Assembly: GCA_900177435.1 (NCBI GenBank)
Contig: FXAI01000010.1
Span: forward strand, 1,281 to 65,280
DNA: 64,000 nucleotides
DNA from: Alteromonadaceae bacterium Bs31
Lineage (GTDB): Bacteria > Pseudomonadota > Gammaproteobacteria > Pseudomonadales > Cellvibrionaceae
Direction of reading: 5' to 3'
Of the stretch, positions 9,089 through 17,624 are shown one piece after another. Below the pieces are notes generated by a model. The model was given only the letters and a program-made list of their open reading frames with translations. It had not been told where the DNA came from and did not search any database. The position numbers and the translations under genes were made by a program. Positions within the stretch are counted from its first letter, which is position 1; each line of letters opens with the position of its first letter.

Positions 9089-11056
9089 ATGCTTAATGAC
9101 TACACCATACCAGCTACCGCAGCAAGTAAGCTCAGAGGCGCAACCGTGTTAACAGCTCCCGGCACTATTATCGCTTTCTTTTTACTCCTGAGCCTCAGCG
9201 CCTGCGGCGGAGGCAGCAGCCCACCGGACACCAAGCCAGCAACACCAACAGCGAGCCCTACGATCCCTGTCGAGCCAAGCCCAACTGATGCGCCCACACA
9301 ACAACCTCAACCTAGTGGCCCGCCACCAGCACTGGGCACACCAGAACCGACCACTGCGCCCCTTAAACCGGATACGTCTGCGGACCCAGCGCTGCCCAAG
9401 CCTTCCAGCGAAAACTATGCGGCAGCCACAAAGGCCGCGCGCTTTTTAACGCAAGCCAGCTTTGGCCCAACAGCAAAAAGCATTGTAGAGCTTATGGGTA
9501 AAAGCCAGGAACAGTGGATTACAGAACAAATTGCTCTCCCGCAAACATTTCACCTGCCCTTACTGGATGAACGCCTTGAACAAATAGGACTGGTTCCAGC
9601 ACCCGAGACAGAAGAGGATACTGAAAGCTGGCTGAGAGATATTCAACGCAGCGATATATGGTGGGAGTCTGCCATATGGGGAGAAGATCAACTCAGGCAG
9701 AAAATGGCCTACGCACTTAGCCAGCTATTGGTTATTTCGAATGTCAGCGATGTGCTGTTTAACGATTCCCGTGGCATTGCGAATTATCACGATATTCTTG
9801 CCCGACATGCTTTTGGGAATTATCGAGATTTACTCGAAGCCGTCACTCTAAACCCGATGATGGGCGAATACTTAAGTATGGTACGTAACGAAAAGGCCAA
9901 CGAGCAACGCAATATACGGCCTGACGAAAACTACGCCCGCGAGATAATGCAATTATTCAGCATTGGCCTGGTTGAGTTAAACCTTGATGGCACAGTGAAA
10001 CTGGATGAGCAAGACCAAGTTATCCCAAGCTATGGGCAAGACGATATTAAAAACCTGGCTCGTGTGTTTACCGGCTGGAACATGGCAACAATTGACAATT
10101 GGTGGGAGTGGACCAGTACCGGCGATGCCGAAATCCTGCCGATGAAAGCCTTTAATGCCTACCACGATACCACTCAAAAAATATTATTCGGCAGCAAAAT
10201 TATTCCCCCGAATCAAACACCACAGCAGGATTTAGACAGCGCGCTAGACATTATTTTCGCTCACCCCAATGTTGCGCCTTTTATTAGCAAGCAATTAATT
10301 CAACGCTTTGTTACCAGCAACCCTAGCCCGGAATACGTCAGCCGTGTTGCCAGCGTATTTAACAACAATGGTGAGGGTGTAAAAGGAGACCTGAGCGCGG
10401 TTATTAAAGCCATCCTGCTGGATGATGAGGCCTTAACCGGCCATACAAGCGCTCCAACAAGTTTTGGTAAATTACGGGAACCCATATTAAAAATTGCTGC
10501 AATCTGGAGAGCATTTAAAGCGCAAGGCGTACCTGTTAGCAATTTGGATAATGAGAATAGCCCCATTTTCAATAATCGCCTCAGGTTTCGAGGTACTGAC
10601 CGAGAATTTGGCCAGCGACCTTACGGCTCATTCTCCGTTTTTAATTTTTATCGGCCAGATTTCCAACAGCCAGGCGCAATAAAAGATTCCGGGCTAAGCT
10701 CGCCAGAATTTCAGATTATGACAGACAGCCAGATGATTACCGCAAATAGCTATACCAGCTTCAACATTTTCTGGCGCGACACACAAAACCAATGGCCTAA
10801 GAGTGAATTGGTTGGTGAAGGCTGGGACATTTATCCAAGCCAACTGTATTTAGAGCAAGAAAAAGCGCTCACTGAAAACCCTGCCGAGTTACTGGACCGC
10901 ATCAATCTGTTGCTAACCAGTGGGCAAATGTCAAAAACCATGTACGAGCTGATTCTCGACAATATTTCCAACTACAACAGCGCAACCGGAGAGATGATGA
11001 TCTATGAAGCCTTGCTATTTGTAACCGCATCTCCAGAATTTGCAGTACAGAGGTAA
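9089..11056 (+). CDS. DUF1800 family lipoprotein
   Basis: A 655-residue exported protein. A hydrophobic segment ends in a lipobox (LSLSAC followed by three Gly), so it is probably a lipoprotein. A Pro/Thr-rich linker of about 80 residues follows, then the DUF1800 domain (about 110-655). Typical DUF1800 text includes AARFLTQASFGPT near the domain start, RQKMAYALSQ, ENYAREIMQLFSIGL and a VARVFTGW-like block (LARVFTGWN). The family's biochemical role is not established. DUF1800 genes are commonly paired with a DUF1501 gene, as here, with only 3 bases between them, so the two products probably act together outside the cytoplasm. Confidence 0.9.
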   Translation: MLNDYTIPATAASKLRGATVLTAPGTIIAFFLLLSLSACGGGSSPPDTKPATPTASPTIPVEPSPTDAPTQQPQPSGPPPALGTPEPTTAPLKPDTSADPALPKPSSENYAAATKAARFLTQASFGPTAKSIVELMGKSQEQWITEQIALPQTFHLPLLDERLEQIGLVPAPETEEDTESWLRDIQRSDIWWESAIWGEDQLRQKMAYALSQLLVISNVSDVLFNDSRGIANYHDILARHAFGNYRDLLEAVTLNPMMGEYLSMVRNEKANEQRNIRPDENYAREIMQLFSIGLVELNLDGTVKLDEQDQVIPSYGQDDIKNLARVFTGWNMATIDNWWEWTSTGDAEILPMKAFNAYHDTTQKILFGSKIIPPNQTPQQDLDSALDIIFAHPNVAPFISKQLIQRFVTSNPSPEYVSRVASVFNNNGEGVKGDLSAVIKAILLDDEALTGHTSAPTSFGKLREPILKIAAIWRAFKAQGVPVSNLDNENSPIFNNRLRFRGTDREFGQRPYGSFSVFNFYRPDFQQPGAIKDSGLSSPEFQIMTDSQMITANSYTSFNIFWRDTQNQWPKSELVGEGWDIYPSQLYLEQEKALTENPAELLDRINLLLTSGQMSKTMYELILDNISNYNSATGEMMIYEALLFVTASPEFAVQR

Positions 11057-11059
11057 TAC

Positions 11060-12454
11060 ATGAATAGGAAAATTACCCGCCGACATTTTTTTAATCGATG
11101 CAACGCGCTGGCATTAGGCAGTAGTAGTAGCCTGGCAACACTCACCAGCCTGCAGTTGGCCCATGCGCAAACAGAGCCTGCCGAGAATTATAAGGCGCTG
11201 GTATGTGTATTTTTATTCGGCGGCAATGATGCCTTTAACATGGTAGTGCCACGTAATACCGATGCTTATGACACCTATGCAGCCTCGCGACGGGAACTGA
11301 AAGTTGAGCAACAGGATTTAATTGCTGTAAACAATACTCAGCAAGCTGGAATGGAGTTTGGACTGCACCCAGCATTAGCGGATATAGCCAAGCTATACAC
11401 CGATGGTAAATTGGCCGTACTTGCCAATGTTGGCGCTCTAGTAGAACCGACTAGCAAAGCCGCTTATCAAAGTAAAAGCGTCGCACTGCCACCCCAACTC
11501 TTTTCTCACAATGACCAGCAAAATTTTGTACAAAGCCTGCAGTCGTCTCAGCGCAGAGATGGCTGGGCGGGCCGAGCAGCGGAACGGCTTAGCACAACAA
11601 ATGTTCACCCTAGCTTATCTATGAACATATCTCTGAGCGGTAGCAATCTGTGGCAATCCGCCGGCAGCATTATTCCCTACTCGGTAAACCCCTCCGGCAT
11701 CCAAAATATTCGCAATCTGGACAGAAAGATAGCTGCAGAAACACAGGACTGGGGAGAAATACGCGAACGTGCACGCGTTAGTACAATGGAAAAAATACTC
11801 AAACTGAATCAAGCGCATATTCTCGCAAGAGAATATGGCAGCGCACTCAATAAGGCCTGGGACTTATCAGACGAAGTTGGTACAGCTCTCAACGCAGCGG
11901 CCCCCATAACAACTGCATTCCCCAGTGACAACCGCCTGGGCGATAGTTTGAAGATGGCAGCCAACATGATTTCCGTACGAAGCGCGCTTGGTGCAAGCCG
12001 ACAAACATTTTTTATTGGCGTGGGCGATTTCGATACTCACGGTGATCAGGTGCGCCGGCACAACTTACTGATGGCACAACTCAATGACGCACTGGCTGCA
12101 TTTTACAAGGCTACGGTTGAATTAGGCATTGCCGACAAAGTCACTACGTTTACGGCCTCCGACTTTGGCCGAACACTTACCAGCAATGGCGACGGCACAG
12201 ACCACGGCTGGGGCAGCCATCAACTCATTATGGGGGATGCGGTAAAAGGCGCCGATATTTTCGGCACTATGCCGGACCTGGCTATAGGTAGCAACGACGA
12301 CATGGGAGAAGGACGTATTATTCCCACTACCAGTATGGATCAATACGGCGCGACCCTGGCTTCCTGGTTCGGACTGCAGGGTAGCGCCTTTGCCGAGGTT
12401 TTTCCAAACCTGCTGAACTTCGATACCACTGACTTAGGGTTTATGAAAAGCTGA
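11060..12454 (+). CDS. DUF1501 family protein with Tat signal
   Basis: A 464-residue exported protein. The N-terminus has a twin-arginine motif (TRRHFF, R7-R8), a hydrophobic stretch and an AHAQ cleavage site, so it should be exported folded by Tat. The body is DUF1501, related to the alkaline phosphatase/sulfatase fold: VCVFLFGGNDAFNMVVP near the start, FSHNDQQNFVQS in the middle, GVGDFDTHGDQ, and a C-terminal FTASDFGRT followed by GTDHGWGSHQ. These Asp/His motifs could bind metal. Function unknown. It forms an operon with the preceding DUF1800 gene. No clear terminator was seen in the 149 bases before the convergent next gene. Confidence 0.9.
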   Translation: MNRKITRRHFFNRCNALALGSSSSLATLTSLQLAHAQTEPAENYKALVCVFLFGGNDAFNMVVPRNTDAYDTYAASRRELKVEQQDLIAVNNTQQAGMEFGLHPALADIAKLYTDGKLAVLANVGALVEPTSKAAYQSKSVALPPQLFSHNDQQNFVQSLQSSQRRDGWAGRAAERLSTTNVHPSLSMNISLSGSNLWQSAGSIIPYSVNPSGIQNIRNLDRKIAAETQDWGEIRERARVSTMEKILKLNQAHILAREYGSALNKAWDLSDEVGTALNAAAPITTAFPSDNRLGDSLKMAANMISVRSALGASRQTFFIGVGDFDTHGDQVRRHNLLMAQLNDALAAFYKATVELGIADKVTTFTASDFGRTLTSNGDGTDHGWGSHQLIMGDAVKGADIFGTMPDLAIGSNDDMGEGRIIPTTSMDQYGATLASWFGLQGSAFAEVFPNLLNFDTTDLGFMKS

Positions 12455-12603
12455 GCCCCTCAATAGGAACACTAAAACACCGAACGGAGATTAACGATAC
12501 ACGACTCGCTTACAAACAATTCTCCGGTTTATTGTTTGAAAAGTCTGGCCTATGGCACCCCGGCTCTTGTTTTTATTGCAAGGGTGACTCGCCAACCACC
12601 GTG

Positions 12604-13242
12604 CTACTCCGTTTCATCAGGGTCAATTGACGCACCTGTTTCTAGTGGAGGAGGGGCTTTGTCACTTTTATCGCTTAAAGGTATATAACCCAGGTTTTGA
12701 GGGTTAATAAGCCCTTCATTGATTGCCTGTTCCATTAAGGAATCCGGATTGACCTGTTCAGAAAATTCATTCAGTGCGTACAATTGTTCATTGAGAGACT
12801 CAGCACAATTTTCAGTACATAGGGACTGCGCATTTTCCAGATTAACTTCCTCGTTAAATGGCGAATCTATCCATTCCTCGGCATTCATATCGCTGGGTTC
12901 CGGTGGTTCATTTTCGGCATCCCATGCGTCAACCTGCAACTGTCGCTCCGTTTCCAAAAGCAAAATCTCGTTCAAATCGTCATCGCTGGCTGCCTCCGAT
13001 GCCACTTCGTTTGCAATAGTTTTTACCGCTTGCGTAGCTACAGTTCGCTCAGCAACAGCGTCCTTTTCCCCTGGAGTTGTTAACGCCTGTTTATCGCGCT
13101 GCTCTACTCTCATTGGTGTTAAGGCTACACTAGCATCCAAGGCCGGCTCCGATACCGCAAACGGGCTAAGGCTATAATATATGCCACCGGACACAGCGAA
13201 AACGCTAGCGATTACGCTTAAACTTTTTTTCCTTGATAACAT
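12604..13242 (-). CDS. Acidic membrane-anchored or secreted protein of unknown function
   Basis: I do not recognise this 212-residue protein. A short basic start (MLSRKKS) and one hydrophobic segment (about 8-28) form an uncleaved anchor or signal peptide. The rest is strongly acidic, low in aromatic residues and predicted mostly helical or disordered, with two close cysteines (LCTENC). A good AAGGAG ribosome site precedes the ATG. It lies downstream of the small secreted protein at 13301-13753 on the same strand, separated by a perfect 12-bp hairpin, so it may be its partly uncoupled operon partner. Clean codon use and the ribosome site support a real gene. Confidence 0.6.
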   Translation of the reverse strand: MLSRKKSLSVIASVFAVSGGIYYSLSPFAVSEPALDASVALTPMRVEQRDKQALTTPGEKDAVAERTVATQAVKTIANEVASEAASDDDLNEILLLETERQLQVDAWDAENEPPEPSDMNAEEWIDSPFNEEVNLENAQSLCTENCAESLNEQLYALNEFSEQVNPDSLMEQAINEGLINPQNLGYIPLSDKSDKAPPPLETGASIDPDETE

Positions 13243-13261
13243 TGTGCGCTCCTTAATTATA

Positions 13262-13291
13262 AGTGGTGCACGTCATATAACGTGCACCACT
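13262..13291 (-). terminator. Perfect 12-bp intercistronic hairpin
   Basis: The arms AGTGGTGCACGT and ACGTGCACCACT are exact inverted repeats around a 6-base loop. On the minus strand the hairpin follows the stop of the 13301-13753 gene and precedes the ribosome site of the next gene. Only TATAATTA follows, with no real T tract, so it may be a weak terminator, an attenuator or an mRNA-stabilising hairpin. Confidence 0.6.
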
Positions 13292-13300
13292 ATTTAACAC

Positions 13301-13753
13301 TTAGTCAATCAAAGTAACACGACAAGCACTCGCGTTATACTGATTCCAGGACAACACACCGAAATGCCTGTTGGTATCACCCTGGTTAACCCAGTTGTAA
13401 TATCGACCATCCGTAAAATAACACGACCAAGCCTGCTGAACGTGCTGGGTACCATTGTTGCCAGACGTTCCCTGGGTATCACCAGCCAGGTCTCTCCAAT
13501 TACCGTTAAGGGAATTATAGAACATCAGCGTTTCACGAGTAGCAGTACGAAGATTTCCATCCCAGTTGTACATGGAGATACGCACTTTACAACCATCGAT
13601 ATCGCCACACAGCGCTATTACTCTGGACTCAGGGATAGTCGTAGTGGTACCCCGCGTATAAGCTGAGTATGTAGATCTGTCTGACGCTGAAGAAATCGAA
13701 GAGAAAGACATCGCAAGAGTGGCAACAGCCAAAACCGATAGATATTTTTTCAT
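13301..13753 (-). CDS. Small secreted protein of unknown function
   Basis: A 150-residue protein with a classical Sec signal peptide (MKKYLSVLAVATLAMSF, cleavage near SSASD, about residue 24). The mature part of about 125 residues is rich in Thr, Ser, Asn, Tyr and Trp and contains four cysteines (C49 and C56 near the middle, one in SCYF, one in ACRV), consistent with two disulfides and a small beta-rich fold. An AAGGATTG ribosome site precedes the ATG. I recognise no family. It sits after about 700 bases of A/C-rich non-coding DNA and before the acidic protein gene, suggesting a separately controlled secreted product. Confidence 0.65.
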   Translation of the reverse strand: MKKYLSVLAVATLAMSFSSISSASDRSTYSAYTRGTTTTIPESRVIALCGDIDGCKVRISMYNWDGNLRTATRETLMFYNSLNGNWRDLAGDTQGTSGNNGTQHVQQAWSCYFTDGRYYNWVNQGDTNRHFGVLSWNQYNASACRVTLID

Positions 13754-14430
13754 TTTAACAATCCTTTTAAAATATAAACAACAGGTTAATTTAATAAAAA
13801 ACAGAGTTGTTTTTTACTCATCCATACATCACCCGGGCAAACAAATACTAACACGCTCGATTCGACTTAAAAGGTAATATTCACATCCAAATATAATCAA
13901 AAATAATAATCACGCACCACACCAATAATTTTTTTAAATAGAGAACAAAAAACACGAGACCACCAAAATTTTAAACAACCAAAATAAACACAAAACCTAT
14001 TCAACTAGATCCTACACAAATAAAAACCTGCAGCCAAACCGAAACCATAACTTAAAAAAACACCCACAAATACGCAGCAACAATAAAACTCCTCGCGCAG
14101 AAAATATAAATTTATCCGAGCAAGAAAATACCAGAGAGACATACGCCAACAAAAACACATTTAACAATACTTTTTCCAGCGACGCCTGCTAACAATAGCT
14201 TGATTCGCCGTACTGCCATCATAGTTATCACTAAAGCAGAAAACCGGATAAAAACATTTCTTATTAATCCAGGAACCAGAAGAGCGCTTTTAATTCAGCG
14301 CTATTGAACATTAAAGGAGTAACAGGCGGGAAAATATTATTGTCACAAAAGAAGTGATGAAGTTAAACATTGCTAGAACCAATCTAGTTACAAATACCGA
14401 AAGTTAAAGCGGCGGCCATCAAATATTTTT
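13754..14430. other. A/C-rich intergenic region
   Basis: About 680 bases with no supported gene. The plus strand is dominated by A and C and is poor in G, most clearly at 13880-14110, unlike the balanced flanking genes. It should contain the promoter of the small secreted protein on the minus strand, but I could not pick a convincing pair of boxes. No tRNA or repeat was found. Confidence 0.5.
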
Positions 14431-14460
14431 TAATAAAAAAGCCGAAGATTACTCTTCGGC
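14431..14460 (-). terminator. Rho-independent terminator after the 349-residue exported protein gene
   Basis: On the minus strand: GCCGAAGA, a 4-base loop, TCTTCGGC (a perfect 8-bp stem), then TTTTTT. It lies about 20 bases past the stop at 14480. Confidence 0.9.
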
Positions 14461-14479
14461 TACTGACATTTAAATAGAA

Positions 14480-15529
14480 CTAGTTATCGTCACTACTAGA
14501 CATAGCATCATCACTGGCCACCAAGGGTATTTCAAAAACAACACCAGCGCTGGAGACTACATTAGCCTGCTCCTTTTCACTCAGTTCACTGGGCTGAGCC
14601 GAGGCAAATACACGCAACACAGGTATTGGCGATTCGGCGCCAGTGGGTAATGAGACCGCCAGCAGTGATCGTGCAGAATCCAGCTTGGCTACTCCCTCTT
14701 TCTGAAACAGGGTCGTTAGCTCTTCCACAAGTTCTGCGCGACTTTTGGCTTTCCTTGGGTCAATATCGTGGCCATACTCGCTCATATCTGCCCAACTACG
14801 CAACGCCGCCGCATTTAAACCATCGGAGTTAAAGGAAACAGATAAACGACCGGGGCCAGGAATCCACCCCAGTTTTTCCACGTAAAGGCCACGCTGGATT
14901 GTCACCAGCTTCTGCACCGGAATATCCGAACTAACACCTTTTCCTTTGGATGTTGCCAGGTTTACTGTTTTCACTGGGTAAGGATTTTTTGACTTAGCCG
15001 GCGCCCGTGGAATTTCCACCTCACTGACACCGAAGGTTTCCACCGCAAGGCTTAAAGCGCCCTTATAAGCCTCGGCATCAGACAGTTTTACTGGTTTCGG
15101 CAGGTCAACGGCGTCGGATCGTTTAGCATAGCGAAGAGACGTTTTGGACTTGTCGCTTGCAAAGGCAAGCTTTGCATAGGCACCCTTACCGGCGGCCTCA
15201 CCGGCTGTCATTTCACATTTTTTAAGGTCAAAGCGACTATCGTAGCAATTGCCATCGATACTGGGCTTAGCCCCCTCAAAAAGCTCTTCCGCGATTAGAT
15301 CGAGATTAAGGGTTTTATTCAGGCTGTCCCCTATCTTTGGATTTAACATGGCAGAAACCAATTCAACATTGTTTTCCGTAATCCTGTCGTGCATACCAGC
15401 GTCGATCAGCCTGGCTATCTCCTTTGACGACAATAGGCGTTCTTCCCTGGTTTCTTCTCCAGCCTGCACCAAAGTGCTGAGCATCGCGCTGGCAGCAATA
15501 GCAACAACAAATGCATTTAATAATTTCAT
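14480..15529 (-). CDS. Exported protein of unknown function (349 aa)
   Basis: Not recognised. An N-terminal Sec signal peptide (MKLLNAFVVAIAASAML, cleavage after VQA near residue 23) is followed by a mixed-charge soluble protein with one close Cys pair (about 95 and 105). Features include a SKEIARLIDAGMHDRI helix, a basic PRAPAKSKNPYPVKT linker near the middle, a Tyr/Trp-containing GWIPGPGRLSVSF block and an acidic, Ser-rich C-terminus. An AAAGGA ribosome site precedes the ATG. It lies about 180 bases downstream of the caspase-like exported protein, same strand, and is closed by a strong terminator. Co-expression, and a partner or substrate role, are plausible but only inferred from position. 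Confidence 0.65.
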   Translation of the reverse strand: MKLLNAFVVAIAASAMLSTLVQAGEETREERLLSSKEIARLIDAGMHDRITENNVELVSAMLNPKIGDSLNKTLNLDLIAEELFEGAKPSIDGNCYDSRFDLKKCEMTAGEAAGKGAYAKLAFASDKSKTSLRYAKRSDAVDLPKPVKLSDAEAYKGALSLAVETFGVSEVEIPRAPAKSKNPYPVKTVNLATSKGKGVSSDIPVQKLVTIQRGLYVEKLGWIPGPGRLSVSFNSDGLNAAALRSWADMSEYGHDIDPRKAKSRAELVEELTTLFQKEGVAKLDSARSLLAVSLPTGAESPIPVLRVFASAQPSELSEKEQANVVSSAGVVFEIPLVASDDAMSSSDDN

Positions 15530-15710
15530 GATATCTATTCCTTTAGGTTAACCCCACGAATGAGGTGTATTACACAAGTTTATCTGCAACAAACTTGCTT
15601 CAGCCCACACAAGGGCATTGCGCTGAATTCCCATGGAACAAACGCGACCATAGCGCTGCACGGTCTGCATTACGTCAGTTCGTAAGAAATAAAAACGCTT
15701 AGCTATTTTT

Positions 15711-16613
15711 CTAGGGGTTAAATGCGCTTTCGCCTTTTGAATCGCAGTTGGGGATGTAGCGATAGGCGTACCAGCTTTTTCCAGTTGGATCGCTGTACAC
15801 GTTGTTGTAGCGTTCGTTATTTAAGCGCGACAGGGCGTCACTTTCCGTGGCACCAATACTGTATGCAACCGGGCACTGTTCCTGGCAACTACCAAACCAG
15901 CCAAAAGGATCGGCCCAGCCACAATCCACGGTATCGTCGTACATATTGCTTACCCAGGCTTCGCCCATAGAAATACTGTGCGCGTCATCAGCAAAGTCTT
16001 CGTAATCATCATCGAAGCTTCCACCAATCCACATAATGCCGTGGAAGCCATCCCATTGATGCGCCCTTCGACCGTTGTTAGGAGTATCAACCACGTCGTA
16101 CATGGCTTCGCGTATGCCAGAGAGGTTATCGTCGTCTGCGCTAAAGCAGGAAGAGAGATGAATAAATTCCAGGTCGTAATCGCCCACCCACATATCGTCG
16201 GCGGTTCCACCAGCATCCAATGCACAGTGGCCATTCCAGCGCGAACGCATGGTACCTGCCCAGTGGTCACCACTGTCTGAACCGTGAGTAGCGATCATCG
16301 CGGTGTCGGCTTCATCAATCCAGCTTGCGTCGGCGCAACCACCAGTCCAATCGGGGTCACAGAAACGCTGAATGGTCATGCCGCCGTTGGTGTGCTGGCC
16401 GTCCTTTATATGCCCTTCGGAACCCATCTGGTCGTACCATTCATCGACCATATTATCCCAGTGAGAAATGTCATTACCGCCACAACCGCCTGAGCCCGTA
16501 GGCACAAAATCACTAATGGCGAACACTCTCGCTTCCATTGCAAAGCTTTGGGTAGCACAAAGTGCCAAACTCAAGGCGGTAAGGGTACAACTAACTTTTC
16601 CTTTCAAAGTCAT
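15711..16613 (-). CDS. Exported DUF6345-like protein with clan CD (caspase-like) His/Cys signature
   Basis: A 300-residue protein with a Sec signal peptide (hydrophobic to about residue 24, cleavage near SFA). The sequence TAMIATHGSDSGDHW places H110-Gly after a hydrophobic strand. Forty-five residues later YDLEFIHLSSC places C156 after a second hydrophobic strand. This strand-His-Gly then strand-Cys layout is the hallmark of clan CD peptidases (caspases, gingipains, legumain, clostripain). A further conserved-looking core is FHGIMWIGGS (about 190-199). I believe it falls in or near DUF6345, but that needs a profile search. Several extra cysteines suggest disulfides. Protease activity is an inference. 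A 16-bp palindrome lies about 74 bases upstream. Confidence 0.72.
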   Translation of the reverse strand: MTLKGKVSCTLTALSLALCATQSFAMEARVFAISDFVPTGSGGCGGNDISHWDNMVDEWYDQMGSEGHIKDGQHTNGGMTIQRFCDPDWTGGCADASWIDEADTAMIATHGSDSGDHWAGTMRSRWNGHCALDAGGTADDMWVGDYDLEFIHLSSCFSADDDNLSGIREAMYDVVDTPNNGRRAHQWDGFHGIMWIGGSFDDDYEDFADDAHSISMGEAWVSNMYDDTVDCGWADPFGWFGSCQEQCPVAYSIGATESDALSRLNNERYNNVYSDPTGKSWYAYRYIPNCDSKGESAFNP

Positions 16614-16686
16614 TTTACTTGCTCCATTTTGCCGTTACCTGGCTATTGAAACTCCTGTGGCTAAAACCATTTCAACCACGCTTATT

Positions 16687-16702
16687 GCCTCATCGATGAG
16701 GC
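16687..16702. promoter_or_regulatory. 16-bp perfect palindrome, possible operator
   Basis: GCCTCATCGATGAGGC reads the same on both strands. It lies 74 bases upstream of the DUF6345-like gene start, a reasonable position for a dimeric regulator. No regulator is identified. Confidence 0.4.
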
Positions 16703-16795
16703 GAGAGAAATAGTGCAGCATATGACGCCTAAGCTCTGTGACATTTTCACCTTAATCTTCCTTACTAATGCCGGGCAATAAAAAATAGAGTTTTA

Positions 16796-16829
16796 GTGCC
16801 AAGGTATTCGTGCCAAGGTATTAGTGCCA
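16796..16829 (+). repeat. 14-bp tandem direct repeat, about 2.4 copies
   Basis: GTGCCAAGGTATT plus one variable base occurs twice back to back, and a third partial copy (GTGCCA) follows. The period of 14 is not a helical turn multiple, so regulatory binding is uncertain. Confidence 0.55.
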
Positions 16830-16977
16830 GACCATTATTACCAAGCCCAAGAAAGCTTCATTGCACACACTCAGCGGTATTGGCACGCAAAATATATTTA
16901 CCGTATCGCAAGCAGATTCATCTACAATATCTCTGCTATAAGGGCGACAAAAAAAATACGATTAATAAAGGCCAAAC

Positions 16978-17619
16978 ATGTTTCACCGAAGAAAATTAGT
17001 AAAAGCGGCATGTATGTTTCTGTTATTGAACACTGGCCTTTTAGCTGCCTGTAATTCTTCAAGCCCAAGTCACATAAAAGTATCGGAAGAAATAGTTAAG
17101 GCACGATTTTTATGGTTTGAGTACAGCGGTGATGATGATGAATTTAAAACAGCTCTAGCCAAAGATGAGTTCCGCAACCCAATTCTGGCAGGCTATCACC
17201 CTGATCCCAGCATTGTTCGCGTGGGGGATGACTATTACCTGGTCAACTCCACTTTCGGTTTTTATCCCGGCATTCCCATTTTTCATAGCCGGGATTTAGT
17301 CAACTGGACCCAGATCGGCAATGTCATTCATCGCTCAGAGCAACTAGACTTCGACGGTCTCCACCTCGGCTATAACGGTGTTTACGCACCGGCTATTGAA
17401 CACCGCAATGGTATTTTCTATGTAATTAACACTTGTATAGGCTGCGGTGGAAATTTTGTAGTTACCGCAAGCGATCCCGCAGGCCCTTGGTCTGATCCAA
17501 TATGGATGCCCCATTTGGGCGGAATAGACCCCTCACTATTTTTTGAATACCTTCTATCCTGGCGACATAGCCCTTGTTCCACCAGAATAGTTGAGACTAC
17601 CAGTACTAGCATAGAGTAA
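16978..17619 (+). pseudogene. Truncated GH43 beta-xylosidase/arabinofuranosidase lipoprotein
   Basis: The first 190 residues are a clear family 43 glycoside hydrolase. A lipobox (LLAAC, C25) is followed by FRNPILAGYHPDPSIVRVGD, which holds the catalytic base D76 (HPDPS), then by GVYAPAIEHRNG and GGIDPSLFF, with the pKa-modulating D184. Just after this (about base 17545) similarity stops, and an unrelated Ser/Thr-rich tail of about 24 residues runs to the stop. Intact GH43 enzymes continue for 120-350 residues, including the catalytic acid Glu, which is missing here. The product should be inactive and the five-blade propeller incomplete. The next gene starts 5 bases after the stop. A decayed or rearranged gene is the simplest reading. 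Confidence 0.85.
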
Positions 17620-17624
17620 CACTA

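Larger units (their letters stand above)
16614..16977. other. Divergent intergenic region with palindrome and short repeats
   Basis: About 360 bases between the DUF6345-like gene (minus) and the GH43 remnant (plus). It holds the palindrome at 16687-16702 and direct repeats at 16796-16829. Short overlapping ORFs inside it lack coding character. Promoters for both flanking genes are expected here. Confidence 0.5.

Noticed and set aside
16870-16900. Possible sigma-54 promoter before the GH43 remnant
   Set aside because: TGGCAC occurs, but the second GC element (TTGC at the right spacing) is absent.
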